A DNA stretch of 64,000 nucleotides from Microbacterium sp. SMR1 (GCF_003289625.1 NZ_QMBN01000001.1:806001-870000), one strand, 5' to 3'. Counted from the first letter of the stretch, positions 49,965 to 59,471 are shown. Notes: generated by a model from the sequence alone, not told the origin. Numbers and translations: made by a program.

Positions 49965-49976
49965 CGGAGGCCTCCG
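49965..49976. promoter_or_regulatory. 12-base perfect palindrome between divergent operons
   Basis: CGGAGGCCTCCG lies in the spacer of the pyr promoter, about 45 bases upstream of the mevalonate operon -10. It is a candidate operator, with no known regulator. Confidence 0.35.
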
Positions 49977-50020
49977 GAGCACATCCATGGCCACTGAGGC
50001 CTCGCCCGGGGGCGGACTGT

Positions 50021-50026
50021 TACGCT
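50021..50026 (+). promoter_or_regulatory. extended -10 of the mevalonate operon
   Basis: TGTTACGCT (TG at 50018-50019, hexamer TACGCT). Transcription would start about five bases before the mevalonate kinase ATG, so the mRNA is nearly leaderless. Confidence 0.5.
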
Positions 50027-50038
50027 CGACGAAATTCC

Positions 50039-51043
50039 ATGACTGCACCGACCGACGTCCCCATCGCACCGGACGCCCGTCTGCACGTGGCAACGCACGG
50101 CTCGGCCGCGGAGCCCGGAGCGACGGGCCGCGCCGGTGCGAAGGCTATCCTCCTCGGGGAGCACGCCGTCGTATACGGCCGCCCCGCGATCGCGATCCCC
50201 GTTCGCGCTCTCGGCGTCGAGGCGCACGCGCAGCCGACCGAAGGCCGCGGTCACCTCGCCAGCACGCTCTACCACGGCCCCATCGCCCAGGCACCGGAGC
50301 GACTGCACGTCACGCTGACGGCCATGCGCGCCGCACTCGCGGCGGCGGGCAGGCCGGGCGCCGCGCTCGACATCTCGATCGACAGCAGCATCCCCGCCGA
50401 GCGCGGGCTCGGCTCGAGCGCCGCCGTGTCCGCCGCGGTGATCGAAGCAGTGCTGGGCGCCTGCGGCTTCGCGGCCGACGACGAGACGATGCACGAGCTC
50501 ATCCAGACGGCCGAGCGCGCCGCCCACGGCGCACCGAGCGGACTGGACGCGCGCACCGTGCGCGCTCGGGCGGCCGTGTGGTTCGACCAGGGCCGCATCG
50601 AGCCCGTCTCCGTCGGGGGCGATCTCGTGTTCGTCATCGCGGACACCGGAGTCCGGGGGCGCACCCGTGAAGCCGTCGCCGCCGTCGCGCAGCGGCGGGA
50701 GAGCGATCCGCGCGCGGTCGAAGCCGCCTTGGACGAGCTGGGCGCGCTGGCGACCGCCCTCCGCAGCGACGTCTCGACGGGTGACCGCGAGGCGATCGGA
50801 AGCGCGATGAGCCGCGCCCACGTCCTCTTGACGCGCCTGGGCGTCGGCGATCCGGCGCTGGACCACCTCGTGCAGGCCGCGACCGCCGGCGGCGCCCTGG
50901 GCGCCAAGCTGACCGGCGGCGGCCGGGGCGGCTGCGTCCTCGCGCTCGCTCGAGACGCGGCATCCGCCGCCGAGCTCGGCGACCGACTCACCCGCGCCGG
51001 CGCCGCCGCGGTCTGGACCACCACCGTCGAAGGAGCGGCATGA
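50039..51043 (+). CDS. mevalonate kinase
   Basis: 334 residues of GHMP kinase fold. It phosphorylates mevalonate at C5. The three GHMP motifs are KAILLGEHAVVYGRPAIAIP, the ATP loop AERGLGSSAAVSAAV and the C-terminal KLTGGGRGGCVLAL. No ribosome site precedes the ATG, which fits a nearly leaderless mRNA. It heads the operon mevalonate kinase - diphosphomevalonate decarboxylase - phosphomevalonate kinase - fni - HMG-CoA reductase - HMG-CoA synthase, the same order as in the known Streptomyces mevalonate clusters. Confidence 0.95.
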   Translation: MTAPTDVPIAPDARLHVATHGSAAEPGATGRAGAKAILLGEHAVVYGRPAIAIPVRALGVEAHAQPTEGRGHLASTLYHGPIAQAPERLHVTLTAMRAALAAAGRPGAALDISIDSSIPAERGLGSSAAVSAAVIEAVLGACGFAADDETMHELIQTAERAAHGAPSGLDARTVRARAAVWFDQGRIEPVSVGGDLVFVIADTGVRGRTREAVAAVAQRRESDPRAVEAALDELGALATALRSDVSTGDREAIGSAMSRAHVLLTRLGVGDPALDHLVQAATAGGALGAKLTGGGRGGCVLALARDAASAAELGDRLTRAGAAAVWTTTVEGAA

Positions 51044-52008
51044 GCACCGCGACAGCCATCGCGCACCCGAACATCGCGCTCGTGAAGTACTGGGGCAAGC
51101 GCGACAGCGCACTGAACCTCCCCGCAACGGGCAGCCTGTCGATGACGCTGGACATCTTCCCCACCACGACGACCGTCAGCCTCGACGAGGGAGCGTCCGG
51201 CGACGTCCTCGTCTTCAACGGCGAGCAGCGCGTCGATGGACCCGCCGAGCGGGTCACCCGATTCCTCGACATCGTTCGCGAGATGGCGGGCAGCACGCTC
51301 TCCGCTCGCGTCGAGACGGTCAACACCGTGCCGTCGGCCGCCGGTCTCGCGTCGTCCGCTTCGGGCTTCGCCGCGCTGGCCGTCGCCGCTTCCGCGGCTT
51401 ACGGGCTGGACCTCGATACCCGCTCCCTGAGCCGACTCGCCCGCCGCGGCTCGGGATCGGCGTCGCGCTCGGTCATCCCGGGATTCGCCATCTGGCACGC
51501 CGGCGACAGCGATGAGACCTCTTTCGCCGAGCCCGTGGCAGCGCCGGATCTCGCGATGGTCGTGGCGATGGTGGAGAAGCGCGAGAAGCCGGTGTCCAGC
51601 CGTGAGGCGATGCGCCGCACGGTGCTCACCTCGCCCTTCTACCCCGCATGGGTCTCATCGACGGCCGAGAGCCTCGAAGCAGCCGCGGAAGCATGCCGAG
51701 ACGGCGATGTCGAGCGCCTCGGCCGCATCACGGAGGTCAACGCCCTGCGGATGCACGCCCTGATCCAGTCGTGCGACCCGCCCATCCGCTATCTGAGCCC
51801 CGTGAGCGTCGAGATCTTCGACCGCATCTCGGCCCTGCGCGAGTCCGGCGTCGAAGCCTGGGCGACCGCCGATGCCGGACCGAACGTCGTGATCCTGACG
51901 CGGCCCGCGTCCGTCGATGCGGTCACTGCCGCGCTCGACGGTCTCGCCGAGCTCGCTGTCGCCCACCCCGGACCCGCCGCAGCTCTCGTCTCGCGAGCGG
52001 GCGAATGA
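51040..52008 (+). CDS. mvaD: diphosphomevalonate decarboxylase
   Basis: 322 residues. It converts diphosphomevalonate to isopentenyl diphosphate with ATP. Diagnostic stretches are HPNIALVKYWGKRDSALNLP, TGSLSMTLD, the GHMP ATP loop PSAAGLASSASGFAAL and GSGSASRSVIPGF. The conserved catalytic Asp lies in ATADAGPNVVIL. It overlaps the kinase upstream and the next kinase downstream by four bases each. Confidence 0.96.
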   Translation: MSTATAIAHPNIALVKYWGKRDSALNLPATGSLSMTLDIFPTTTTVSLDEGASGDVLVFNGEQRVDGPAERVTRFLDIVREMAGSTLSARVETVNTVPSAAGLASSASGFAALAVAASAAYGLDLDTRSLSRLARRGSGSASRSVIPGFAIWHAGDSDETSFAEPVAAPDLAMVVAMVEKREKPVSSREAMRRTVLTSPFYPAWVSSTAESLEAAAEACRDGDVERLGRITEVNALRMHALIQSCDPPIRYLSPVSVEIFDRISALRESGVEAWATADAGPNVVILTRPASVDAVTAALDGLAELAVAHPGPAAALVSRAGE

Positions 52009-53153
52009 CCACCGTCGACTCGACCCGCCCGATCGTCGCGCGTGCGCCCGGCAAGCTGTTCGTGGCCGGTGAGTATGCGGTGGTCTCACCGGGTGAGCCA
52101 TCCGTGCTCATCGCCGTCGACCGCTACCTGACGGTGTCGCTGTCCGAGAGCGTCGACGCCGGCAGCATCCACTCGCCGGAGTACAGCCGGATGCCGGTGC
52201 GCTGGACCCGGGGGCAGGACGGGCTGACGCTCGATCGCGAGCACCACCCCTACGACTACGTCATCGCCGCGATCGAGGTCTCCGAGCGTCTGCGCGCCGA
52301 GCGGGGCTTGCGTCCCCGCTTCTTCGACCTCTTCATCGAGAGCGGGCTCGACGACCCCAGCGGACGCAAGTTCGGCCTCGGTTCGTCGGCTGCCGTCACC
52401 GTCGCGACGATCGCCGCGATCGACCGGTTCTACGGATTCGACCTGGGCACACGCGGCCGGTACGAGCTCGCCATGCTCGCCACGATCGCCGTCGCCCCCC
52501 ATGCTTCCGGCGGTGACGTCGCCGCGAGCACCTACGGCGGTTGGATCGGTTACCGCTCCCCCGACCGCGACCGCCTGCGCGCGGCACGCGCGGAGCACGG
52601 CGTCGCCCCTGTCCTGGGTTCGGACGCGTGGCGAGGAACGGAGATCACACGTCTGGCGCCTCCCGCGGGACTCGACCTGCTCGTCGGCTGGACGGGGCAC
52701 CCCGCGTCGACCGAGCGCCTGGTCAGCGGTGTCTCGCGCGGCACCGACGTCGCGGACGGCGCGCATACGGGCTTCCTGGATGCCTCTCGCGCCTGCGTGG
52801 AGGATCTGTGGCGCGCGCTCGCGGCTTCGCCGCCCGGAACGACACCGCCACGCGCTGCCTCCGACGACGCGCTCGCGCTCGACGCGATCCGGCGCAACCG
52901 TCGCCTGCTGCAGGCGCTCGGAGCACGGACGGGTGTGACGATCGAGACCGACCGCTTGAGGATCCTCTGCGACGCGGCCGAGGCGATCGGCGCGGCAGCC
53001 AAGCCGTCCGGGGCGGGCGGTGGCGACTGCGGCATCGTGCTCGCGCCCGCGGGGGCTGACGTCGCCGGCATGCTCCGGGTCTGGGAGACCAACGACATCC
53101 GACACCTCACGATCGGCGTGCACCCGCCGGAAGGAGAGCATCATGCCGGCTGA
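52005..53153 (+). CDS. phosphomevalonate kinase
   Basis: 382 residues of GHMP fold. It phosphorylates phosphomevalonate to the diphosphate. Motif 1 is ARAPGKLFVAGEYAVVSPGEP, motif 2 KFGLGSSAAVTVATIAAIDR and motif 3 KPSGAGGGDCGIVLAPAG. These sequences separate it from mevalonate kinase and mvaD. ATG 52005 lies in the ATGA overlap with the mvaD stop; a longer open frame upstream is inside mvaD and is not used. Confidence 0.95.
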   Translation: MTTVDSTRPIVARAPGKLFVAGEYAVVSPGEPSVLIAVDRYLTVSLSESVDAGSIHSPEYSRMPVRWTRGQDGLTLDREHHPYDYVIAAIEVSERLRAERGLRPRFFDLFIESGLDDPSGRKFGLGSSAAVTVATIAAIDRFYGFDLGTRGRYELAMLATIAVAPHASGGDVAASTYGGWIGYRSPDRDRLRAARAEHGVAPVLGSDAWRGTEITRLAPPAGLDLLVGWTGHPASTERLVSGVSRGTDVADGAHTGFLDASRACVEDLWRALAASPPGTTPPRAASDDALALDAIRRNRRLLQALGARTGVTIETDRLRILCDAAEAIGAAAKPSGAGGGDCGIVLAPAGADVAGMLRVWETNDIRHLTIGVHPPEGEHHAG

Positions 53154-54222
53154 ACTGGCTTCCGAGCGCAAGGACGACCACGTCCGTCTCGCCGCCGCAC
53201 AGCAGAAGGAGCCGCCGCGGCCGAACGGCTGGGACGACGTCCGCTTCGTCCACCATGCCCTCGCCGGTGTCGACGCCGAGCGCGTCGATCTCGGCGTCGA
53301 GGTCGCCGGTGCCCGCTGGGCGCTGCCGTTCTACGTCAACGCCATGACCGGCGGCAGCGCTTCGACCGGTGCGATCAACCGCGACCTCGCCATCGCCGCG
53401 CGTGAGACCGGCGTCGCGATCGCATCGGGCTCGTTGAGCATCGCGCTGGACAACCCCGACCTCATGGGGACGTTCCGCGTGATCCGCGACGAGAACCCCG
53501 ATGGCTTCGTCATGGCCAATGTCGGGATCGAACGGTCTCCCGAAGACGCCCGGCGCGCCGTCGACGCCCTCGAGGCGAACGCTCTCCAGGTGCACGTGAA
53601 CGCCATGCAGGAGACCGTGATGCCCGAGGGCAGCCGCTCGTTCTCGAGCTGGCCGGCCTCGCTCGAGGCCATCGTCGCCGCCGTCGAGGTGCCCGTCGTG
53701 GTGAAGGAGGTGGGGTTCGGTCTGAGCGCCGCCACGCTGTCCCGTCTGGGGAACCTGGGCGTGCGCTTCGCCGATGTGTCCGGCGTCGGCGGCACCGACT
53801 TCATGCGCATCGAGAACGACCGGCGATCGGGCCGCGACTACGCGTACCTGGCCGGGTGGGGACAGTCCGCGGTGGAGTGCTTGCTCGAGGCCCCGGCCGA
53901 CGCACCCGTGCTGTTGGCGTCCGGCGGCGTCCGCACGCCCCTCGACGTCGCGCGCGGCCTCGCGCTCGGCGCGCGTGCGGTCGGCGCCTCCGGATCGTTC
54001 CTCTCGGTCGTGCTCGACGGCGGCGCGGAGGCGCTGATCTCCCGTATCCGGGAATGGTCTGACCACCTCACGGCGTTGCACTCCCTGGTGGGGGCGACCC
54101 GTCCGGACGATCTCCGCCGTACCGACCTGATCATCCACGGACGCGCGGCGGAGTTCGCGCGAGCCCGCGGTATCGATATCGACAGCCTGGCGCGTCGCGC
54201 CGGCGGGAAGGACGCGCGATGA
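53143..54222 (+). CDS. fni: type 2 isopentenyl-diphosphate delta-isomerase
   Basis: 359 residues. This FMN-dependent enzyme interconverts IPP and DMAPP, unrelated to the zinc type 1 enzyme. Family motifs are RKDDHVRLA, FYVNAMTGGSASTGAINRDLA, LQVHVNAMQE, VVKEVGFGLS, DVSGVGGTDF and LASGGVRTPLDVARGLALGA. ATG 53143 has a strong ribosome site (GGAAGGAGAG) and overlaps the end of the phosphomevalonate kinase by 11 bases. Confidence 0.96.
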   Translation: MPAELASERKDDHVRLAAAQQKEPPRPNGWDDVRFVHHALAGVDAERVDLGVEVAGARWALPFYVNAMTGGSASTGAINRDLAIAARETGVAIASGSLSIALDNPDLMGTFRVIRDENPDGFVMANVGIERSPEDARRAVDALEANALQVHVNAMQETVMPEGSRSFSSWPASLEAIVAAVEVPVVVKEVGFGLSAATLSRLGNLGVRFADVSGVGGTDFMRIENDRRSGRDYAYLAGWGQSAVECLLEAPADAPVLLASGGVRTPLDVARGLALGARAVGASGSFLSVVLDGGAEALISRIREWSDHLTALHSLVGATRPDDLRRTDLIIHGRAAEFARARGIDIDSLARRAGGKDAR

Positions 54223-55265
54223 GCGCCGAGTTCACCCCGATCCCCCTGCGGTGGGTGGGACCGCTTCGGCTCACCGGAGACGTCGAGACCGAGCAGGAAG
54301 TCCCGCTCGCGACCTACGAGTCGCCGCTGTGGCCCTCGGTCGGCCGCGGCGCGCGCATCTCGCGGCTCGTCGAGGACGGCATCCGCGTGACGGTCGTCGA
54401 CGAACGGATGACGCGCTCGTCACTGTTCGTCGCCCAGTCGGCGGCGGCCGCCGTCGCTGCGTCGCGCGCCATCGTCGCCCGTTTCGACGAGCTCGCTGCC
54501 GCCGTCTCGGAGCGCAGCCGCCACGCCCAGCTCATCGACCTCGACACCGAGGTCGTCGGCAACCTGCTCTACCTCCGCTTCGCGCTGACGACCGGCGACG
54601 CCTCGGGCCACAACATGGTGACCTTCGCCGCGGAGACGCTCATGGAACGCGTGCTCTCGTGGCACCCCGAGCTCTCGTACGGCTCGATCTCCGGCAACTA
54701 CTGCACCGACAAGAAGGCCACCGCCGTCAACGGCATCCTCGGCCGCGGGCGCAACGTCATCGCCGAGATCGTGATCCCCGCAGACCTCGTCGAGAAGCAG
54801 CTGCGGTCGACCGCGCAGCGGATCGTCGATCTGAACGTCCAGAAGAACCTGGTCGGATCGACGATCGCCGGAGCGCTGCGCTCCGCCAACGCGCACTACG
54901 CCAACATGCTGTTGGCCTTCTACCTGGCTACGGGTCAGGACGCCGCGAACATCGTCGAGGGCTCGCAGGGCTTCACCTGGGCCGAGGTCCGCGGCGACGG
55001 CGACCTGTACTTCTCGTGCACGCTGCCTCACCTCATCGTCGGCACCGTCGGCAACGGCAAGGACCTGCCGGCCGTCGACGACGCCCTCGCGCGCCTGGGT
55101 TGCCGTGAGGAGCGTCCCTCCGGCGAGAACGCCCGACGCCTCGCCGGGCTGATCGCCGCCACCGTCCTCTGCGGCGAGCTCTCGCTGCTCGCCGCCCAGA
55201 CCAATCCCGGGGAGCTCATGCAGTCGCACCTGCTCCTCGAGCGCCGGAAGGATTCCACGAAGTGA
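54219..55265 (+). CDS. hydroxymethylglutaryl-CoA reductase
   Basis: 348 residues, a soluble catalytic domain without membrane helices. It reduces HMG-CoA to mevalonate using NADPH. Conserved parts are PLATYESPLWPSVGRG, LRFALTTGDASGHNMVTFAAE (nucleotide site), SGNYCTDKKATAVNGILGRG with the catalytic Lys, and GQDAANIVEGSQGF. The short length is like bacterial actinomycete reductases. Start and stop overlap neighbours by four bases. Confidence 0.95.
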   Translation: MSAEFTPIPLRWVGPLRLTGDVETEQEVPLATYESPLWPSVGRGARISRLVEDGIRVTVVDERMTRSSLFVAQSAAAAVAASRAIVARFDELAAAVSERSRHAQLIDLDTEVVGNLLYLRFALTTGDASGHNMVTFAAETLMERVLSWHPELSYGSISGNYCTDKKATAVNGILGRGRNVIAEIVIPADLVEKQLRSTAQRIVDLNVQKNLVGSTIAGALRSANAHYANMLLAFYLATGQDAANIVEGSQGFTWAEVRGDGDLYFSCTLPHLIVGTVGNGKDLPAVDDALARLGCREERPSGENARRLAGLIAATVLCGELSLLAAQTNPGELMQSHLLLERRKDSTK

Positions 55266-56416
55266 CCACCATCGGCATCCACGACCTCGCTGTCGCCACG
55301 GCCTCGCACGTGGTCGAGCTCGACGACCTCGCCGCACGCGCGGACATCGACCCCGCGAAGTTCCGCATCGGGCTCGGCCAGGAGCAGATGAGCATCCCCG
55401 GCCTCGACGAGGACATCGTCACGATGGGCGCCGCGGCCGCGCAGCGCATCATCGACCGGCACGGTGTCGACGGCATCCGGACCCTGTTCTTCGCCACCGA
55501 GACCGGCATCGACCAGTCGCGCGCCGCCGGGGTGCACGTCCACGAGCTGCTCGGCCTCCCGCGCTCGGTCCGCGTCGTCGAGCTGAAGCAGGCCTGCTAC
55601 TCCGCGACGGCCGCCCTTCAGGCTGCGGCCGGTCTCATCGCGCGCAACCCCGACGAGCGCGTCCTGGTCATCGCCAGTGATGTCGCCCGGTACGAGCTCG
55701 ACACCGCGGCTGAGCCGACGCAGGGTGCAGGGGCGGTCGCCTTCCTCGTGTCGGCTGAGCCGGCGCTCGCCGTCCTCGAGACCGCCGCCGGCGTCTACAC
55801 TGCGGAGGTCGACGACTTCTGGCGTCCCAACGACAGCGTCACCGCGGTCGTCGACGGCAAGCTCTCCGTCAGCGCTTACCTCGACGGTGTCGCAGGCGCT
55901 TGGGACGACTACCGGTCGCGCGGCGGCGTCGACATCGATCAGATCGACTGGTTCTGCCACCACCAGCCGTTCACCAAGATGGCCGTGAAGGCGCATCGCG
56001 CGCTCGGTCAGCACGTCGGCGTCGAACTCGACCCCGAGCTCGTGACCGCGACCACCGGCTACAACCGCCGGATCGGAAACTCCTACACGGCGTCGCTCTA
56101 CATCGCTCTCGCAGCGCTCCTGGACGGCGAGAACGACCTCACTGGTTCGCGCATCGGGCTCTTCAGCTACGGCTCGGGGTCGGTCAGCGAGTTCTTCACC
56201 CTCGTCGTCCAGCCCGGCTACCGCGAGGCGACCCGCGGCGCGGAGACCGAGGCCATCCTCGCCGCACGGACCGCGGTCGATGTCCCCACCTACCGTGAGC
56301 TCCACGACGCGACGCACCGCGACAGCACCGTCGACGTCGAGATCGCGGCCGCGTCCCCCGGCCCGTTCCACTTCGCCGGCCTCGCAGGGCGCGCCCGCCG
56401 CTACACCCGCGACTGA
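55262..56416 (+). CDS. hydroxymethylglutaryl-CoA synthase
   Basis: 384 residues of thiolase fold. It condenses acetyl-CoA with acetoacetyl-CoA. The catalytic Glu is in LFFATETGIDQSRA, the nucleophilic Cys in VELKQACYSATAALQ, and the His in DWFCHHQPFTKMA; NSYTASLYIALAALLD and SYGSGSVSEFF are also typical. GTG 55262 overlaps the reductase stop. It is the last gene of the operon; a palindrome and a long terminator follow. Confidence 0.96.
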   Translation: MTTIGIHDLAVATASHVVELDDLAARADIDPAKFRIGLGQEQMSIPGLDEDIVTMGAAAAQRIIDRHGVDGIRTLFFATETGIDQSRAAGVHVHELLGLPRSVRVVELKQACYSATAALQAAAGLIARNPDERVLVIASDVARYELDTAAEPTQGAGAVAFLVSAEPALAVLETAAGVYTAEVDDFWRPNDSVTAVVDGKLSVSAYLDGVAGAWDDYRSRGGVDIDQIDWFCHHQPFTKMAVKAHRALGQHVGVELDPELVTATTGYNRRIGNSYTASLYIALAALLDGENDLTGSRIGLFSYGSGSVSEFFTLVVQPGYREATRGAETEAILAARTAVDVPTYRELHDATHRDSTVDVEIAAASPGPFHFAGLAGRARRYTRD

Positions 56417-56437
56417 CGCCCCGCGCTTCGCGAGAGC

Positions 56438-56481
56438 GCACGAACGCACGGTCCCAGCCCCTTGGCACCGTGCGTTCGTGC
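56438..56481. repeat. 15-base perfect inverted repeat
   Basis: The arm at 56438-56452 (GCACGAACGCACGGT) is matched by its reverse complement at 56467-56481, with a 14-base spacer, between the HMG-CoA synthase stop and the terminator. It could be a first terminator or a dispersed extragenic palindrome. Confidence 0.7.
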
Positions 56482-56512
56482 ATTCTCGGCGGTGAGAGGA
56501 AGCAGGAGACGA

Positions 56513-56552
56513 CGAAGAGAGGGCCCCGACCGAGGTCGGGGCCCTCTCTTCG
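56513..56552. terminator. strong bidirectional terminator
   Basis: A perfect 19-base stem (56513-56531 against 56534-56552) with only two bases between the arms. It separates the convergent mevalonate operon and UPF0182 gene. Confidence 0.9.
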
Positions 56553-56564
56553 TTGCAGGTGGGG

Positions 56565-59471
56565 TCAGTTCTGGCCCTGCTCACCGAGCTCGAGCAGACG
56601 CGAGATCGCCTCCGTGAGCTTGGCATCTGCGGCACCGTACGCCGCCCAGTCGGCGTTCTGCATCGCCGTGTTGCGCTCGGCGAGAGCATCGCGCGCCTGG
56701 TCGAGCGCCGCCTGGTAGTCCGCGGCGGGAGTCGTCGGCGCCGTTCCGCCGTCGCCGGTGCCCGGAGTCGCCTCGTCGCCGGGGCTGGGCTCGGGAACGA
56801 CATCCGTGTCTCCGGTGCTCGCGCCCGAGTCGCCGCCGAACAGCTTGTCGAGCGCCTCCTGCAGGGTGTCCTCGAAGGCGACCTGGTCGCCGAAGCCGAC
56901 GAGCACCTTCTGGAGCGTCGGCAGCTTGGTAGCTCCGGACGACTGCACGAAGACGGGCTGGACGTAGAGCAGACCGCCACCCACGGGCAGTGTCAGCAGG
57001 TTGCCGTTGATGACCTCCGACTGACCCTGACGCAGGATGTTCGAGAACGACGACACGACGGGATCGGCGTTGAACGTGTTCTGCACCTGGCCGGGACCTG
57101 GAACCGGCGTCTCGGCATTGACCTCGAGCATCCGGAGCTTGCCGTACTCACCACTGACGACACCAGCTTCGGAACCGGCGTCGGAGTCGACGGACAGGTA
57201 GCCCATCAGGACGTTACGAGTGTCCTGACCGCCGGGGATGAACGATGAGAACATCGAGTACGACGGGGCGTCCTGGCCGGGCATCTTCATCGTCAGGTAG
57301 TACGGCGGCTGCAGCTGCGTGTCCTGCTGCGGGTCGTTCGGCGTCTTCCAGGCGTTGTCGCGCGAGTAGAACGACTGCGCTGTGTCGACGTGGTAGGTGC
57401 CGAGCATGGCGCGCTGCACCTTGAACAGGTCGGTCGGGTACCGCACGTGGCTCATCAGGTCGCCGCTCATGTCGCTGATCGGCTTGAGCGTGTTGGGGTA
57501 GACCTTCTGCCAGGCCTGCAGCAGCGGGTCGGTCTCGTCCCACGCGTACAGCGTCACCTCGCCCGAATACGCGTCGACTGTCGCCTTGACCGAGTTGCGG
57601 ATGTAGTTGATGTTGTCGAGCGCGACACGGGGCTGCGGGTTCGACGAGTCGGAGATCGCGTCGCTGAGGCTGACGATCGACGAGTACGGGTAGTTCGCAC
57701 TCAGCGTGTAGCCGTCGACGATCCAGACGATGCGTCCGTCGACGACGGACGGGTACGGGTCGTTGTCGAGCTCGAGGTAGGGCGCCACCTTCTGCACGCG
57801 CGTCGCCGGGTCGCGGTCGTAGAGGATCTGCGAGTCCTCGTTGATGGCGTCCGAGAACAGGATGTCGGTGGACTGGAACTTCAGCGAGTAGATCAGGCGG
57901 TGGAAGACGTCGCCGATGGACGGACCACCGTCTCCCTCGAACGTCGTCTTCGTCTGGCTCTCGCCCTCCTGCCCGCGCGGATAGTCGAGCTCGATGGGAG
58001 ACGACCCCTCGGGCGCCCCGACGATCGAGTACGTGGGCGAGAACTCGCCGAAGTACACGCGCGGCTCGTACTCCTGGCCGTTCGTCAGCTCACCGGATGC
58101 CGGGATGCCTCGCTCCACGAAGACCGGGTTGCCGTCGGCCGTGCGCTCGTTGCCCTTCGCGGCGACCATGCCGTAACCGTGGGTGTAGACGAGCGTCGTG
58201 TTGTACCAGGACGCCGCGTCGCCGAGCTGGTTCACGTTGAGCTCGCGGACCGAGACCACGGTGTCCTGCGACTGCCCGTCGATCTCGTAGCGGTCGACGT
58301 CGAGCGGCTCGGCGAACTGGTAGTACGAGCGGTACTGCTCGATCTGCCGCACCGTCGGTCCGATGATCGCGGGGTCCATGATGCGGATCGAAGCGGTCGT
58401 GTCGGCATCGGCCCGCAGCTGACCCGGCTCGACGTCGGTCACGGCCTGGAAGTCGGTCTTCTCGAGGCCGGAGATGCCGTAGGCCGCCTTCGTTCCCTCG
58501 ATGTTGCGCTCGTAGTACTGCGACTCGAGGGTCAGCTGGTTCGGCCGCACCTGCACGTTGTTGACGAACCACGGGTAGGCGACGCCGACGACGAGCGAGG
58601 TGACGACCAGGAGGCCGGTTCCGATGAGCGGGAAGCGCCAGCGGCCGATGATCGCAGTGACGAAGAACAGCACCGCCACGATCGCGGCGGCGATCGCGAG
58701 GATCGTCTGCCCCGGGATGACGGCGTTGACGTCCACGTACCCGGCCCCGGTGATGCGGTCATTCGGGGTGACCAGCGTGCGATAACGGTCGATCCAGATG
58801 CTCACGCCCTGCACCAGAAGGTAGATGCCGGCGATGACGGCGAGCTGGATGCGCGCCGACTTCGAGATCCGCAGCTCGCGCTGGCCGACCCGGACCGAGC
58901 CGTAGAGGTACGACACGAGGGCGGTGACCAGGAGGCACACGATGACGATCGCCGAGACGAAGCCCACGGCCGCCGAGAGGAACGGCAGCGTGAAGAGGTA
59001 GAAGCCGGTGTCGAGCCCGAACTGCGGATCGGCGGTGCCGGTGGTGCCGCCGTTGAGCCAGAGGGCCACCGTCTCCCACTGCGCCGAAGCGGCGAAGCCG
59101 GCGAAGAAGCCGAAGAAGGTCGGGATGCCCCACATGCCCAGACGACGCAGCGGCTCGACGACCTCCTGATAGCGGTCGAGCTGCGAGCTCAGGCGGGCAT
59201 AGACGGGCCGCAACCGGTAGGCGAGCTGGATCGAGAGCCAGACGGGCACCGCCATCGCGACGAAGCCGACGACGAACATGATCGCGCGGGCGGTCCACTG
59301 AGTCACCAGGACACCGTCGAAGCCGAGCTGACGGAACCACAGCCAATCGGCGTAGAGGCTCGCGAAGATGAAGAAGGCCACCACCACGGCCGCGATGACG
59401 GCGAGGGTGATGCCGACGGCGCGGCGGGATCTGCTGGGTGTGGCCGGGTTCGGCGCTGAGGTCGTGGTCAC
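56565..59471 (-). CDS. UPF0182 family membrane protein
   Basis: 968 residues. The N-terminal third holds about seven hydrophobic segments (for example ITLAVIAAVVVAFFIFASLYA). A large extracytoplasmic part follows, with conserved PWFVNNVQVRPNQLTLE, PYPSVVDGRIVWIVDGYT and MSHVRYPTDLFKVQRAMLG. The tail is acidic, rich in Pro, Gly and Thr, then helical. UPF0182 proteins are conserved in actinobacteria but their role is unknown. The GTG at 59471 lies six bases after TAGGAT, and those bases contain GGAGGG. It sits beside the PDZ/Lon-like gene, a pairing also seen in Mycobacterium. Confidence 0.93.
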   Translation of the reverse strand: MTTTSAPNPATPSRSRRAVGITLAVIAAVVVAFFIFASLYADWLWFRQLGFDGVLVTQWTARAIMFVVGFVAMAVPVWLSIQLAYRLRPVYARLSSQLDRYQEVVEPLRRLGMWGIPTFFGFFAGFAASAQWETVALWLNGGTTGTADPQFGLDTGFYLFTLPFLSAAVGFVSAIVIVCLLVTALVSYLYGSVRVGQRELRISKSARIQLAVIAGIYLLVQGVSIWIDRYRTLVTPNDRITGAGYVDVNAVIPGQTILAIAAAIVAVLFFVTAIIGRWRFPLIGTGLLVVTSLVVGVAYPWFVNNVQVRPNQLTLESQYYERNIEGTKAAYGISGLEKTDFQAVTDVEPGQLRADADTTASIRIMDPAIIGPTVRQIEQYRSYYQFAEPLDVDRYEIDGQSQDTVVSVRELNVNQLGDAASWYNTTLVYTHGYGMVAAKGNERTADGNPVFVERGIPASGELTNGQEYEPRVYFGEFSPTYSIVGAPEGSSPIELDYPRGQEGESQTKTTFEGDGGPSIGDVFHRLIYSLKFQSTDILFSDAINEDSQILYDRDPATRVQKVAPYLELDNDPYPSVVDGRIVWIVDGYTLSANYPYSSIVSLSDAISDSSNPQPRVALDNINYIRNSVKATVDAYSGEVTLYAWDETDPLLQAWQKVYPNTLKPISDMSGDLMSHVRYPTDLFKVQRAMLGTYHVDTAQSFYSRDNAWKTPNDPQQDTQLQPPYYLTMKMPGQDAPSYSMFSSFIPGGQDTRNVLMGYLSVDSDAGSEAGVVSGEYGKLRMLEVNAETPVPGPGQVQNTFNADPVVSSFSNILRQGQSEVINGNLLTLPVGGGLLYVQPVFVQSSGATKLPTLQKVLVGFGDQVAFEDTLQEALDKLFGGDSGASTGDTDVVPEPSPGDEATPGTGDGGTAPTTPAADYQAALDQARDALAERNTAMQNADWAAYGAADAKLTEAISRLLELGEQGQN

